A stretch of 64,000 nucleotides of DNA. It comes from Pisolithus tinctorius. Its lineage: Eukaryota; Basidiomycota; Agaricomycetes; Boletales; Pisolithaceae. The stretch is taken from positions 2,790,001 to 2,854,000 of the forward strand of contig JANFAH010000006.1 in the NCBI GenBank assembly GCA_024663395.1, in the 5' to 3' direction. Each line of letters opens with the position of its first letter. Positions within the stretch are counted from its first letter, which is position 1. Position numbers and translations under genes: made by a program. The notes below the pieces were generated by a model that saw only the letters and a list, made by a program, of their open reading frames with translations, made no database searches and was not told the DNA's origin. Below, in pieces: positions 54,201 to 64,000 of this stretch.

Positions 54201-56492
54201 GCACCAACAAAATATTCCCCACTTCGCGAAGGATCATTGAGGAAGTCATAGAAAGATGCATGGAGAGGTCGGACAACAGTGCACCTGTCTGATATCCCAC
54301 TCAATAGCGGTGCCATAAATTCGAGAATGATGATCATGTTGAAATGGTCTTCCTCCGACGGGAAGTGACTGCGCATCTCATTTAAGGTATCCAATCGCAG
54401 AGGTGCGAACGTTGACATGACCTGCTGCATCACGGAGCGGAACCGTGCCAGCGTGGTCTCATCCGGGGGTACCATATCCTCCAGGATGGTTTTGTACATG
54501 ACATCCAACAGGGTCCCCCCACCTCCGACACGAGGGAAAATGATCTCATTGTAACGCTCCATAACCGTTCGACCCGGCCTATTCGGCTTAATGAATCTGC
54601 AGGCTAGACGAGCCCACTCGAACAGACCATCCGACTTCTGAGCAATGGCCTGGACCTCCGAGGCTCCGATCTCGGGAAGACCTCGAAGCTCGGTGGAAAC
54701 ATATAATCGGATGTCCCGCTCTACGGATACTGCAGAGATGGCGTCCAACGAGGTGGCTTTAATATGCGCAGAGGGACTGAGAACATGTTCGATGTCTGGC
54801 AGCGGCCTGGACGTCAGAAGGATGCGGAAATTGGAAGGCAGATGAGCAGCTTCTGCCGAAGTGAGAAGAGATAGGATGTGCTCTCTCGATGTGTCCGGCC
54901 CGCTTTCATCCAAGGCATCAATCACCACGACCACGTTCCCAACGATCTCCCCATTGACTTTGGACAACGGCTCCAAAATAAGTTGCTCCCACTGCTGCAC
55001 CACGTCTGGAGTGGTCTTGAGGGAATGGTCCTTTGACACGACCTCCGCCAATGCTCGCCGAAACGCTGGGTCACGATCAGCCAGATCACGAGCAATCGTG
55101 GTCAGAATCTTCTCCTCGCGGCGTTCAGCCTGCCTGTCGCGAGCAAAGCAAAAGCAAGACCCGAGTCCTCCCACATCTTTGATCCACGACGCAATTGTAT
55201 GAGCAATGGCTGACTTCCCCCTTCCCGCCTGTCCGTGAAGCCACAAGATGCGAGGTACATCTACGTTAGGATCGTTGATCCAGGTGATGATTTGCTGTAA
55301 AATCTCCTTCCTGGTGCCGTCGAGGCATTTCTTCGTCTTGTTCAGCCCCGCGCCCCCTGCATAAGCCATACCATCGAGATTCAAGTCTTCAAATATGCGG
55401 TATGTGTTAACCTGAGTGTCCCGGATGGCGCGGTCGCGGTACTGTTGCATCAAGTTGTCTAGAGCCTTAGCGTAGCCATCCACGACAGTCTGCGTCTCGG
55501 AGAAAATGTTCTTCGCAGTTCTTTTCCCTAAGGGCATAATATGTCAGGACATGGTAACCAAGACAAGGGTAGGACCTACAGAAGCTTTTCGTTGCAGAAT
55601 AGTTGTTGATAAACTGCGCAGAGTCGCTTATCGCTCGTGCAATCTTCGCAAGGGTATCTTTCATTTCGTCGATTTTGTTTATGCTATCTTTTTCCGTAAG
55701 GAATTCGTAGACGCTTCGCACCGTGTCGAGAAGGCCAGATATCGCGCTGTCTAGATTTGCTTGATTTATGAGCAACTACAGATGGCTATGTCAGATGCAA
55801 AATGCCCGTGGTAAGCACAAACGAACCTGAGCGGAAGACGTTAAGATTCCTAGCGCAATCTGGGCATAGGGGTGGACCTGGCACGCACATGCGATCATTG
55901 TATGGATGCAAAAAGTGAAATCCTTACGTTGGCAAGAGTGGAAACGACTTGATTGAATACTTTGAAAGGTTTGAGATACGTATCACTCAAGTTTTGAATC
56001 TCGGAGAATGTAGTATCGGCGATACCGACGGCAACAACGGCGCCTTGAGCGATACGTGGAATGGGAGAAATGCCGCCAAATTTTTCTACTGCAGCATCGA
56101 CATCCTTGCCAGCCGACGCTGGCGTGTGTTCAGGTTCAGATTTGGCGATTGACTTTCCAACCTCCAACAGAATCACTTAGTCGTCGTAGCAGTTGTACAT
56201 CACAGATCACATACATCATTAGTCGGAACTGCCTGGGATGTCTCTTGTTGCTCTTGAACCGCACCGCTGGTACTTGTGGCAGCAACCTATTCAGCAAATC
56301 GCTCAGTACCATCGCATCGATCGAATGTGGTAGATCACACACATCGGGATCTGCAGGTGCCTGAGGTTGCTCCCGTTCCTCTTGAGCTCCCCCATCGATA
56401 TCAGCAATTGGCGTCGCGATGGTGGCTGAAGGACCTTGGTTCGATCGATGGAAGAAGCGCTTCATTCTGGAGAGCATGCCCGGAGAGGCCAT
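51251..56492 (-). CDS. NACHT-WD40 NLR-type protein with 14 near-identical WD40 repeats, seven exons
   Basis: Exons (minus): 56,343-56,492, 56,215-56,286, 55,928-56,161, 55,827-55,859, 55,580-55,775, 51,607-55,527 and 51,251-51,546. All junctions are GT-AG and in phase, giving 1,633 aa. The N-terminus is disordered, then helical (residues about 80-290; resembles the fungal NLR N-terminal helical domain). NACHT has Walker A GQAGRGKS near residue 327 and Walker B VVVIDALDESG. A helical linker follows. Fourteen 43-residue WD40 repeats occupy about residues 879-1,480, then a partial fifteenth and a C-terminal cap (LLLWIPPTFWNKF ... IELDLSQIVHG) common in mushroom NLRs. Proteins of this architecture sense non-self or pathogens and trigger cell death or defence. 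Which effector this one uses is unknown. No disabling change was seen. Confidence 0.9.
51714..53577 (-). repeat. Tandem 129-bp repeat array encoding WD40 units
   Basis: Fourteen full 129-bp units plus one partial, in frame. The backbone VGFSSDGKRIVSGS and TVRIWDAERGVQIGGPLE is almost invariant. Differences cluster at the first residues of each unit (GHTEGVN, GHTDGVN, RHTRGVN, GHTHWVF, GHIHWVF, RHTDAVK) and at the residue before the DK pair (Y, D, N, L, G). I count three CpG in 51,601-53,987. Confidence 0.95.
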
Positions 56493-57362
56493 GCTCAATG
56501 TCTCGGGTATGGAGGCAAAATCCCCTGCTCGGGCCTCAGACCGTCCTGGCGACTAATTTTTCGCAGATCGATAAATACATCTCGAGGAGGAGGCAGCTAC
56601 GCACCGAAGAAAGGCCGGAGGTCGAGTTGGACGGTTTCACAAATCCCAAGAGACGACGTTTCTGTGACTGCGTTCTAGCCATCGAGAAATGAATATCACT
56701 GTGATGTCGCGAGTTTGAGCTTTGGTTTGAAGTTGAGGGTGTGGTTGAGGTTCGAAATTAGGCGCCATCAACACGTTGCATCTGTTGCGCGGACCGACTG
56801 CCAGATTTAGAGCGCATTGCCCCTGTGTTTCTGCTGGCCTGCTTTATGATCCCTCGCTCCGATTGACATCGATCCCATGCCAACCAGACCAGGTGCCTTC
56901 GTCGATGATTCCTTCAGCACTCGCCTCTCTACTGTCCCTGGTGCCAAGCTCGACCATCAGCAAAACGTCCAAAAACTTGCAAAGGCCTTGCAATGCCTTA
57001 TAGTCTCGGCAAGGGCCGATAAGCCATATATTACCTTACATGCAACCTACAAGTCACTTGTATTGCCTAGTATCGGCGTAGCATTTCAGCTGGATGAATG
57101 CATACACTTGTAATGTAATTGTAAGGACCATACAAGAAAGCAACTCCACATTGCAAAAGCATTACAAGTGCCTTGCAGCCTTGGCAAGGCCAATACACCA
57201 TTGTAGCACCTTACAACCACCTTGTAATTACTTCATATCATAAGACTTTTGTATCAAGGCGATCACATACATTCGTAATAACCTTGTAAGGGCGTTGTAA
57301 GAACGAGGGACTTCAGTGCAAAAAAGTGAAAATGAGGACGATAAGATGCATGGTGTTCAGTG
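56493..57362. repeat. Intergenic region with dense TTGTAA/TTACAAG and TTGCAA motifs
   Basis: 56,493-56,900 is the 5' flank of the NLR gene, with no gene seen. From about 56,965 to 57,310 words such as CTTGCAA, CTTGTAAT, TTACAAG and CCTTGTAA recur many times on both strands. It lies directly beyond the 3' end of the Plavaka-like transposase, where subterminal repeats of such elements are expected, so I read it as that element's subterminal region. No terminal inverted repeat was identified. Confidence 0.5.
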
Positions 57363-57365
57363 ATA

Positions 57366-60300
57366 CTACAATGGAGCGAAACCTTCCATGTCAACCTCAC
57401 CATCATCCCCCGCACCTTCGCCGTCTTCTGCTCCTAGATCGTCTTCTCCCGGCTCGCAATCATCAACATCATCTACCTCATTTGCTTCATCATCGAGCCA
57501 CTCTGCCAGGCCGCCATAGCCAAAGTCATCTTCTTCATCTGGATCACTGAGAGCTTCTTCTTTGTCATCCGGCACAGCATGTTCATTCCCACTCTCCTCC
57601 TCGTCGTCTGCCACAGTTTCAGTCATACCCAAGTCATCCTGTCAATCCAAGGTGTTGAGGTCGTCGAGGAATGTGTCGGTTGCTGAGCGCGTTGGTTTGT
57701 GACCAATTCCTCCACCGCGGAATCGCATCATCATATCGTGATCACAGAATCTGTAGTAAATTATGAGATATGTACGAAGTTACACCGTTAACACTTACAT
57801 GTTTACATAGTACCAGAACCAGTCTTCGTCTTTCTCAGGTACAGGGCGAGCGATGGAAAACGGCAGAAACTCTCGTGTACGACCATACATGAATGTGGGG
57901 ATGAGATGGACACCTCAGATAACTTGATGAGGATCGAGGAAGCCAAATGCGTTGTCTGGATCATCGTTCGCATTAAAGAAGCCGATACGGTGAAGACGTT
58001 TCGCGTGCCAGCCAGATTTGTGTCATGCGTCACGAGCATACCAGCGAACCCAGAGAAAGTCTATGTGTTGGGGACTTGTATTCATCGAGTCCATCCCACA
58101 GTATCTTACTGTAGTGTGAAAGATGCCGATGATGCGGGCATACCAGTATGGATGGGGAGCAAGTCCATCCTGGTCCAGACACTCGTCTTCATGCGCTAAG
58201 ACCATGATATCCGCATGCGTACGGGGGTTTAGGGAATCCTGGGCTTGGTGGCAGTCGTATGACGTATAGTTTATTCGAATCGACTTGTGTCGGTAGATGC
58301 GGACATTGACAAAATGGAGGGCATTCCGCTGATCTCTTGTGAAAGCTTCTTCATCACTGTCGTATTCCTTGCCGAAGATTCGAGCCAAGATGTGATCCTT
58401 GAGTTTTGGCAAAAACTTCTGTGGAGGATGCAAAGTATTAGTGACAGCGCAAGCCTGACTGGTATAAGAGTACTAACCCGAGTAGCGAGGTCGTCCGCGT
58501 TCTGCCCAAGCCAGCTTGAGATATGTAACAAGTATTTTGTTGAAGGGGAAATATGATACTGTTCTTCGGGTCTCGAGTAGGGTAGTGGATCTTGCTCTGA
58601 AAAGGAAAGCGCCGGGTGCGGATTAGATGCGGATGCGTCTGCGGTGCGGACGCGCAAATCCCCGGCATTACGGTGGTTGCAAAGTTTGTGGAGTAAATGC
58701 TCGCATTGTTGCTGTTTAGCGATACCATGAACGAACTTGATCTTGTTTGTCCATGCGTAAAACCGTTTGATGCACCGATGTTCTAGCCCACCCTGAGTCA
58801 CACAAATAGCTTTCGTTACTGCAATTTCAGTGCCAGCAAAGTGACTTACCACTTGAGTAGAGTAGTTGTCTGTAGTCCCAAAGAGCCGAATTGATGCTAC
58901 ATAGTCTCCCAAGGCATGCAGTTTGTATGTTGAGAGATTGAAGGTTCGCTGTCATGGGCCAGTCTGCGCTGTAGCAGGCCTTGAATTTCCATCACCCTGA
59001 GCTCTTGCAGCCAATGCAGCCGTACGTCGACCGTGTGCAGCCTCCTCGGATGGTAAGTCTTTCGTTGCAATTTGATCGCATACAGCAGTTTTGAAGCAAT
59101 GGAAGAGGCATCTGAGCCTTGTCGTTGAGCTATTGAGGAAGTGAAGACTTGTTTTGGTATGGAGCCGTAACTTGGCGAGTGCGTGCCATGTCGCCAGCTC
59201 GAAAAGAAGGTCCATTATTGTGTCATTGTATGGGGGGGGAAGTAGACCCTCGAAGACAGGGATTGAGCACTGCAAGGATCATAGCGTGTCAGTCTCCGTT
59301 CAAAGCAAAGCAAAAAAATACATACCTGCAGAAGGTCTTCGAAATCATGTGCAGCGAGTTTTTTCATCACTGATGCGTTATTGCTGAACTTGCAGATGGT
59401 ATCTCGACCGAATGTAGGGACCTGTTGATATCTGTGCATGCTATTCAGATGGCACAAATATAGGCACAAAACCAGTTATTACTGTTTATTCAACTCCTGT
59501 ATTCTATCACCTCCAAGTGCGTACAGTATCCATATTAAATGTGTGAATGTGGCCTTCCAGACACCGAGTTCGAACTCATGAAGAAGGTCAGGAACAAGAA
59601 GGGAATAGATGTCGAGGCCAAACTGAGCTAGCCGCTCCGAAAATGTGCTCTGAACCACGGATTAGACGACAACAGAAATGGAGAAAGATGGATGATACTC
59701 ACACGCAGAGGCACTAAGCCATGAATACCCAGAAGGGCATCGACGACCTGACTAACAAGGCTGCGACCTTTCTCAAAGATCCATCTTCTAATGGTGTTGA
59801 TCTTCTGCCAGATACTTGGGTCATCGGAGCGTGTGTAGCGCTCACAGCGCATTCGGTCATTCTTGGAGCTGAGCATTAAAATTTGATCCTTCTTGACGAG
59901 GCAGCAGGGACAAGGGCATTTCCCCAGATACTTCATGCCTGCGATGAGAACCCTGAACAAACTTACAGTGAGTGATACCATGTGTGAGATATGAGGAACA
60001 ATCACTTACTTTTCTGGATAGTCAGCTGCATAAGTGAAAAACCACGGGAAAACTTTGCGAAGGACGCCGTCCGGAAAGCAAATGTCGAAGCCATGTTCGT
60101 AGGTGTGTATGAACTCTGCGTCCAAAATGTGATTCCATATAGAATGGAAGAGCTCGCGTCTGCAGTGGGTAAGAGTCGTGGAACTTGCACTCTTCCCAAA
60201 TAGATATCGATAGACCTCTTGAATTCGATCTGGAAGCTGTGAAAATAGAGTTAGCGATCCAGTAAAAAATGAAGTATCTGAAGCGATATTACCTTAGGGA

Positions 60301-61690
60301 TATAGGCAAGATGATGTGTGGAAAACGACGTTGGTTTGCAGCGGATATATTTTGATTGATTTCCGACAAACACGTAGATCGGCCAGAGCGCCGCATTTCC
60401 GAAATTTGCGAGGTGGGTTGAATCTGACCACACCATGATAGCAGCGATGACGTTCTCTAGAGTACCAGTGGTAGTTTTTTGGCGTTGTATGGACTCGTGC
60501 TCCACTAGCATCGCATCACCAGTATATAGATTGCCGTAGATTCGCTCTGGTTGTGCACTAGGACTTCATTTCCAAAAGAGTTTGAATGGCTTGATGTGAA
60601 ACGTCTGAGCAGAAACCTTGTTGAAAGCAGATCTCAATAACTCCAGCAGCTTGCGATAGAATAAGTCTGGGACCTCGAACTCAGGGGCATCGAGTTCAGA
60701 AGCAAACTGAACTTTTTTGGCGGGAAGCTTGACTTTCACAGATGTCTTGTTCCAGTTGTCGGTAGAAAGTACAGAAGGTGTATTGAGGTTGTTGGGATAC
60801 TCGTCCATGTGCTGGGCCTCGCGATTGGCACAGAAACTGCGCAGATCCTCACGATCGAAATCTTCAGCTAGGATTACTTCATTCACCAAGCAATCAACAT
60901 CGGCGAGCAACTTTGTATTAGAAGAATTGTAGAACCATTGCATGAGACGGAATGTAGAGGGATTTAAGAAAGGCACGAAAAACGACCAAGTGGCATCCTG
61001 CAGCGATTCTAGGCGTGATCAAAGCCCCAAGCCTGACCACCAAGAGTTATTTGGAGGCAGTCCACACCTTGGCTCAAACGTCGAGCTCTCAAATGTTTCA
61101 TCGAGAGACTGTAAGTTCTCGGGATCGTAGGTAGGAAAGTTACGAAAATACGAGCAGAAGATGCCATAACTGTCAGGTTCGGTATTGATGTATGATGACT
61201 CGAAATCTTCAAGATCAATCAGCAGAGGCGAATCAGGATGGGATGGTAAGTCAGAGGATGGAACTGCATCAGTGCCATCGTTGAGGTGGGTAATGGGAGG
61301 TACAGGATTGTGAAGCGAAGGAAGTTCATCACAGTATCGCCTAGGAAGATGGCGCACACGATTGGGGAGACCAGAAGGTCTATAATCAGGTTCGGGTTCT
61401 GCAAAAGAGATCTGGTGAAGGGATTAGCTGGAGTTCTTGACGGTCACTTTTGCATAACATGGATAGACACTTACCTCGCCTTGTACATCGTCATGCCATG
61501 CAAGGTCATCGTCTCCTCTCTGTAGGCTCTCCGATCCAAGATCTACATTCTCCTCAGCAAGGTGCCAGACTTTTTCTGCCTCAAGTTGGAGATCCTCATC
61601 CCGTTGGCATCGTTTTTGAAGCGCAAGAGTTGTTGATGGGAGGAAACTTGTGCATTTAGATCAATGCATGGAAAGCGCCCTTTGACTAGT
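57366..61690 (-). pseudogene. Plavaka-type transposase gene, multi-exon, degraded
   Basis: A set of minus-strand exons, in order. N-terminal pieces are at 61,440-61,650 (LALQKRCQRDEDLQLEAEK) and 61,019-61,420. Then comes VNEVILAEDFDREDLRSF at 60,860-60,920, and TGTLENVIAAIMVWSDSTHL at 60,400-60,470. MKYLGKCPCPCCLVKKDQI follows at 59,880-59,940. NTIRRWIFEKGRSLVSQVVD is at 59,735-59,800 and LLPPPYNDTIMDLLFELATW at 59,190-59,250. TYKLHALGDYVASIRLFGTT lies at 58,880-58,940 and SMNTSPQHIDFLWVRWYARD at 58,025-58,090. An acidic C-terminus ends at 57,366. These segments match Plavaka transposases of Agaricomycetes. In-frame stops (for example after FKLFWK at 60,567, VI*GVH near 57,925, TLD*QDDLG near 57,642) show it is dead; two fit CGA to TGA. 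Confidence 0.85.
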
Positions 61691-61922
61691 GAAGTCAGTT
61701 CTGTGACAACCTACACAAAGAAGTTTCATCAGTACTGTTAGTAGTAGCAGCCTTCGAAGGCCCGCAAGCTGCTACTAATCGCAATAAGCTATTGGAAGGG
61801 TCTGTAAGGCGGAACAACTCGAATGACACGGTCACGTGACAATGGTGCATAGACATACTTATACCTACACGAGTCGCGTCCTTAGGGGCTCGCATTTTCT
61901 CCCCCCTTAATTCTTCTCTCCC
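61691..61922. other. Divergent intergenic region with a perfect 10-bp stem hairpin
   Basis: Between the Plavaka remnant and the divergent DUF6698-like gene. TAGTAGCAGC (61,742-61,751) pairs with GCTGCTACTA (61,768-61,777) across 16 nt. A pyrimidine-rich leader (CTCCCCCCTTAATTCTTCTC) precedes the ATG at 61,923. Confidence 0.55.
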
Positions 61923-63759
61923 ATGGACGACACACTGCCAAACCCAAATTCTTCCAAGTCCCTCATTGTCAAAGGCCGTCGAAGCAAGAAAAGAAAGTAA
62001 GTACTAGTACATGCTACTCATATAATAGTACCATGAGACTCTGGAAGAATCGAAGATGACCCAATGGTCATTTACCATACCGTGGGACGCTGCCTCGCTT
62101 ATACCATAGACATGTTCGCAAACGTCTCCATCGCGTTTGGAGTTGGTATAGCTTGCAATAAGGGTGGAACTCCTGGATTCCCATTGTAAGTTCATTGCAT
62201 GGTCAATGACGCCCCGGTACTCACCATATTGATGTTTCAAGGCCTGAAGACGACAAAGAACGCTTGCTCCGAACATATCGAGCCATCCTTGAAGCAGTCC
62301 CTGATTTGTCCAAAGCGATCGACAACGTGAACAGGCAAAAGCTTGAGGAAGCCCTCGAAATGGTAAGTCATTCTATTCTCCATTCATCTAACCGCATATA
62401 TGCGCATTGTTTTAGGTCCAGGAAGGTGTTACCTGCTGCCGCACTGATGACTGTGGCTCCCTCAAATGGCCTGGCCTTAACTATGTTCTGCTCAACACAT
62501 CTGCCCTCGTGCCTTCCATTCCCCCAACTGACACTTCCAAGTCATTGTGCGGTTTCCACCATCCTCAACTGGCACGTCTCTTGTGTCCGCACAAGTACAT
62601 TTCTGAATTCGACCAGAGTCCAAACCAGTAAGTCACTCCGAGCTGCTACCTTACAGCATACATGCTGACTATGTCGCATACTCGCTCAGATATGTAGACC
62701 GCGTCTTGAATGGGGACCTCATTTTCAAAGTCTGGCCACTACCATCATTCCTATACAACCAAACGAAGCCTTATAATCCGGACGACATCCAGGACGGTCT
62801 CTTCCGTGGCCATGTGTTAGTATGCATAAGCCAAGATCACCTGTGTTGTGTTGATTAATCGTTAACATCCTATTGGTGGCAGTTTTATAAACACATCTTC
62901 TGTGGTTGCTCGACTGCTGTGGGCGCCTCCACGATCGCAACAAAACCATCCAAGAACAAGATCCACAGTATCAAAGAAGTTTCGGAATTCACAATCACTT
63001 ACGCAGCGGTAATGGCATACTTTACTTTATCGTCAGAGGAAATGTTCAGGAAGGCAGCGGGAGGACTCGTTTACAGAGACTTTTATTGTACGATCATCTC
63101 ACTTTTCGAGGAGAAGGAGACCGATCCGTGGGTGAAGGAAACTTTGGCCTGGTGGAACCAGTGAGTACTCCAATTCACCAATCGTTCCACCTCCAACCTC
63201 ACTATCATCTTACAGGCAGATTTATGGCAATAATTCTTCCAAAGACTTGAATGGCGATTTGGGTTCTGAGGAGGAGTGGCAAGCTGTCATTGCGCAGCGC
63301 GCTGCTCGTTGCCGGCTCAACCGAGTCAACTCTGCGTCTATCGATCCTGTGTTGAGAGGTAAGCCCATCGGTCTTCCTGCATGACCAATCTCAACCGAAA
63401 CCATCACCACAGGGGCTTCAGCCACCACAAGCACCTCCTCTGTGCATAACAGAATTCAGGCCGCAACCACTGTCTCCTCTGGCATTGCCCTCTCCTCTGC
63501 GCATAACGGAACGCAGACTGCGACCACCGTCAACACCGACAGTGCCTTCTCAGCCTCTGCACATAACGGAATGCAGACCGCGACCACTGTCAACACCAAT
63601 AGTGCCCTCTCCTCTGTGCACAACGAAACGCACCTTGCCCCATTGCCCCTCTCCAGTCCTGAGCCTGAGGCTCGTCCTCCTCCCCACTCCACCGCTTCTC
63701 ATGGGGGACCAAAAGGAAGAGGAAGAGGCCATGGAAGGGGTGCGCGCCAGGGGGCTTGA
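61923..63759 (+). CDS. DUF6698-like protein, eight exons
   Basis: Exons 61,923-61,996, 62,048-62,185, 62,242-62,362, 62,416-62,627, 62,690-62,819, 62,883-63,160, 63,216-63,358 and 63,413-63,759 are joined by GT-AG introns with matching phases, giving 480 aa. A basic N-terminus (KGRRSKKRK) precedes a helical domain (HTVGRCLAYTIDMFANVSIA, then LLRTYRAILEAVPDLSKAID). The core follows with YKHIFCGCSTAVGAST, ITYAAVMAYFTLSS and FYCTIISLFEEKETDPWV, the order I associate with DUF6698 proteins, which are numerous in mushrooms and of unknown function. The last exon holds three imperfect repeats (SAHNGTQTATTVNTDSA type) and a GRGRGHGRG-rich tail suggesting nucleic-acid contact. The open frame suggests a live gene. 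Confidence 0.75.
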
Positions 63760-64000
63760 ATGGGTATCTTCTGATCCCTTTTTGCTCCCTACCTCACTGA
63801 CTGTCGCTTCTCAAGCAGATGCTGCAATCTTCCACATCTGTGCCATTACCCGCTCGAGTGTCGTCTTTGCTCTGCCACCTTTTTCTCTCGCTCATGCAAG
63901 TGCTCTCATTCATTTCTGCTGTCCCGTTGCCTGCTTCATCCTGTACTGTCCGCTTTCGCTGTTCATGGACCAACATCATCACTGGATTTGCATGTAATGT
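63760..64000. other. 3' flank at the right edge
   Basis: Downstream of the DUF6698-like stop codon. Pyrimidine-rich, no gene recognised before the window ends. Confidence 0.5.

Overview
This 64 kb window looks like a repeat-dense chromosome region of a mushroom-forming basidiomycete (Agaricomycetes). A Boletales relative is a reasonable guess, but it rests on family recollection and not on a search. The reasons are introns of about 40-110 bp with GT-AG ends, a Plavaka-type transposase, a DUF6698-like gene, a NACHT-WD40 (NLR-type) gene, and several Ty3/gypsy families typical of these fungi. I see no bacterial or organellar signature and no tRNA or rRNA gene.

Positions 1-51,200 are almost entirely nested transposable elements, and insertion boundaries date many of the events. 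An old gypsy element E (21,170-38,513, minus strand) was split in its integrase region by gypsy element J (12,900-21,169). J was then split by a two-gene PIF/Harbinger transposon K (15,626-18,774, TTA duplication). It was split again just before its chromodomain by gypsy element L, which occupies 1-12,899 and runs off the left edge. L's own LTR was hit by a 1.8 kb LTR-like unit (copy A) and by a solo LTR of family G, and that solo LTR was hit by the youngest element, H (6,696-12,351, LTRs differing at 3 of 453 positions). On the other side, E's protease gene was split by LTR-like unit F (22,986-35,781). F was split by an 11.9 kb gypsy element D (23,558-35,451), whose gag was split by copy B of the 1.8 kb unit. 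D also carries an intact-looking, intron-containing zinc-cluster gene on its antisense strand, between pol and the 3' LTR.

From 38.5 to 51 kb lie a second G solo LTR sitting inside a Tc1/mariner-like terminal repeat, a LINE (Tad1-like) split by copy C of the 1.8 kb unit, a third gypsy copy (M) split by a 1,571 bp non-coding foldback mariner (N), and a decayed relative of N (P). Most retroelement genes are pseudogenes, and nearly all of their in-frame stops can be read as CGA-to-TGA changes, as expected from CpG deamination or a RIP-like process.

From 51 kb on, host-type genes appear. A seven-exon NACHT-WD40 gene (51,251-56,492, minus) has 14 nearly identical 43-residue repeats whose differences fall at a few positions, the pattern of fungal NLRs under recognition-type diversification. 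CpG is almost absent from its WD40 half and normal in its NACHT half. Next come a stretch rich in short TTGTAA/TTGCAA-type motifs, a degraded Plavaka transposase gene (57,366 to about 61,690, minus), and a divergent eight-exon DUF6698-like gene (61,923-63,759, plus).

Splice sites were assigned by eye from GT/AG signals, reading-frame continuity and family resemblance. No database search was run.
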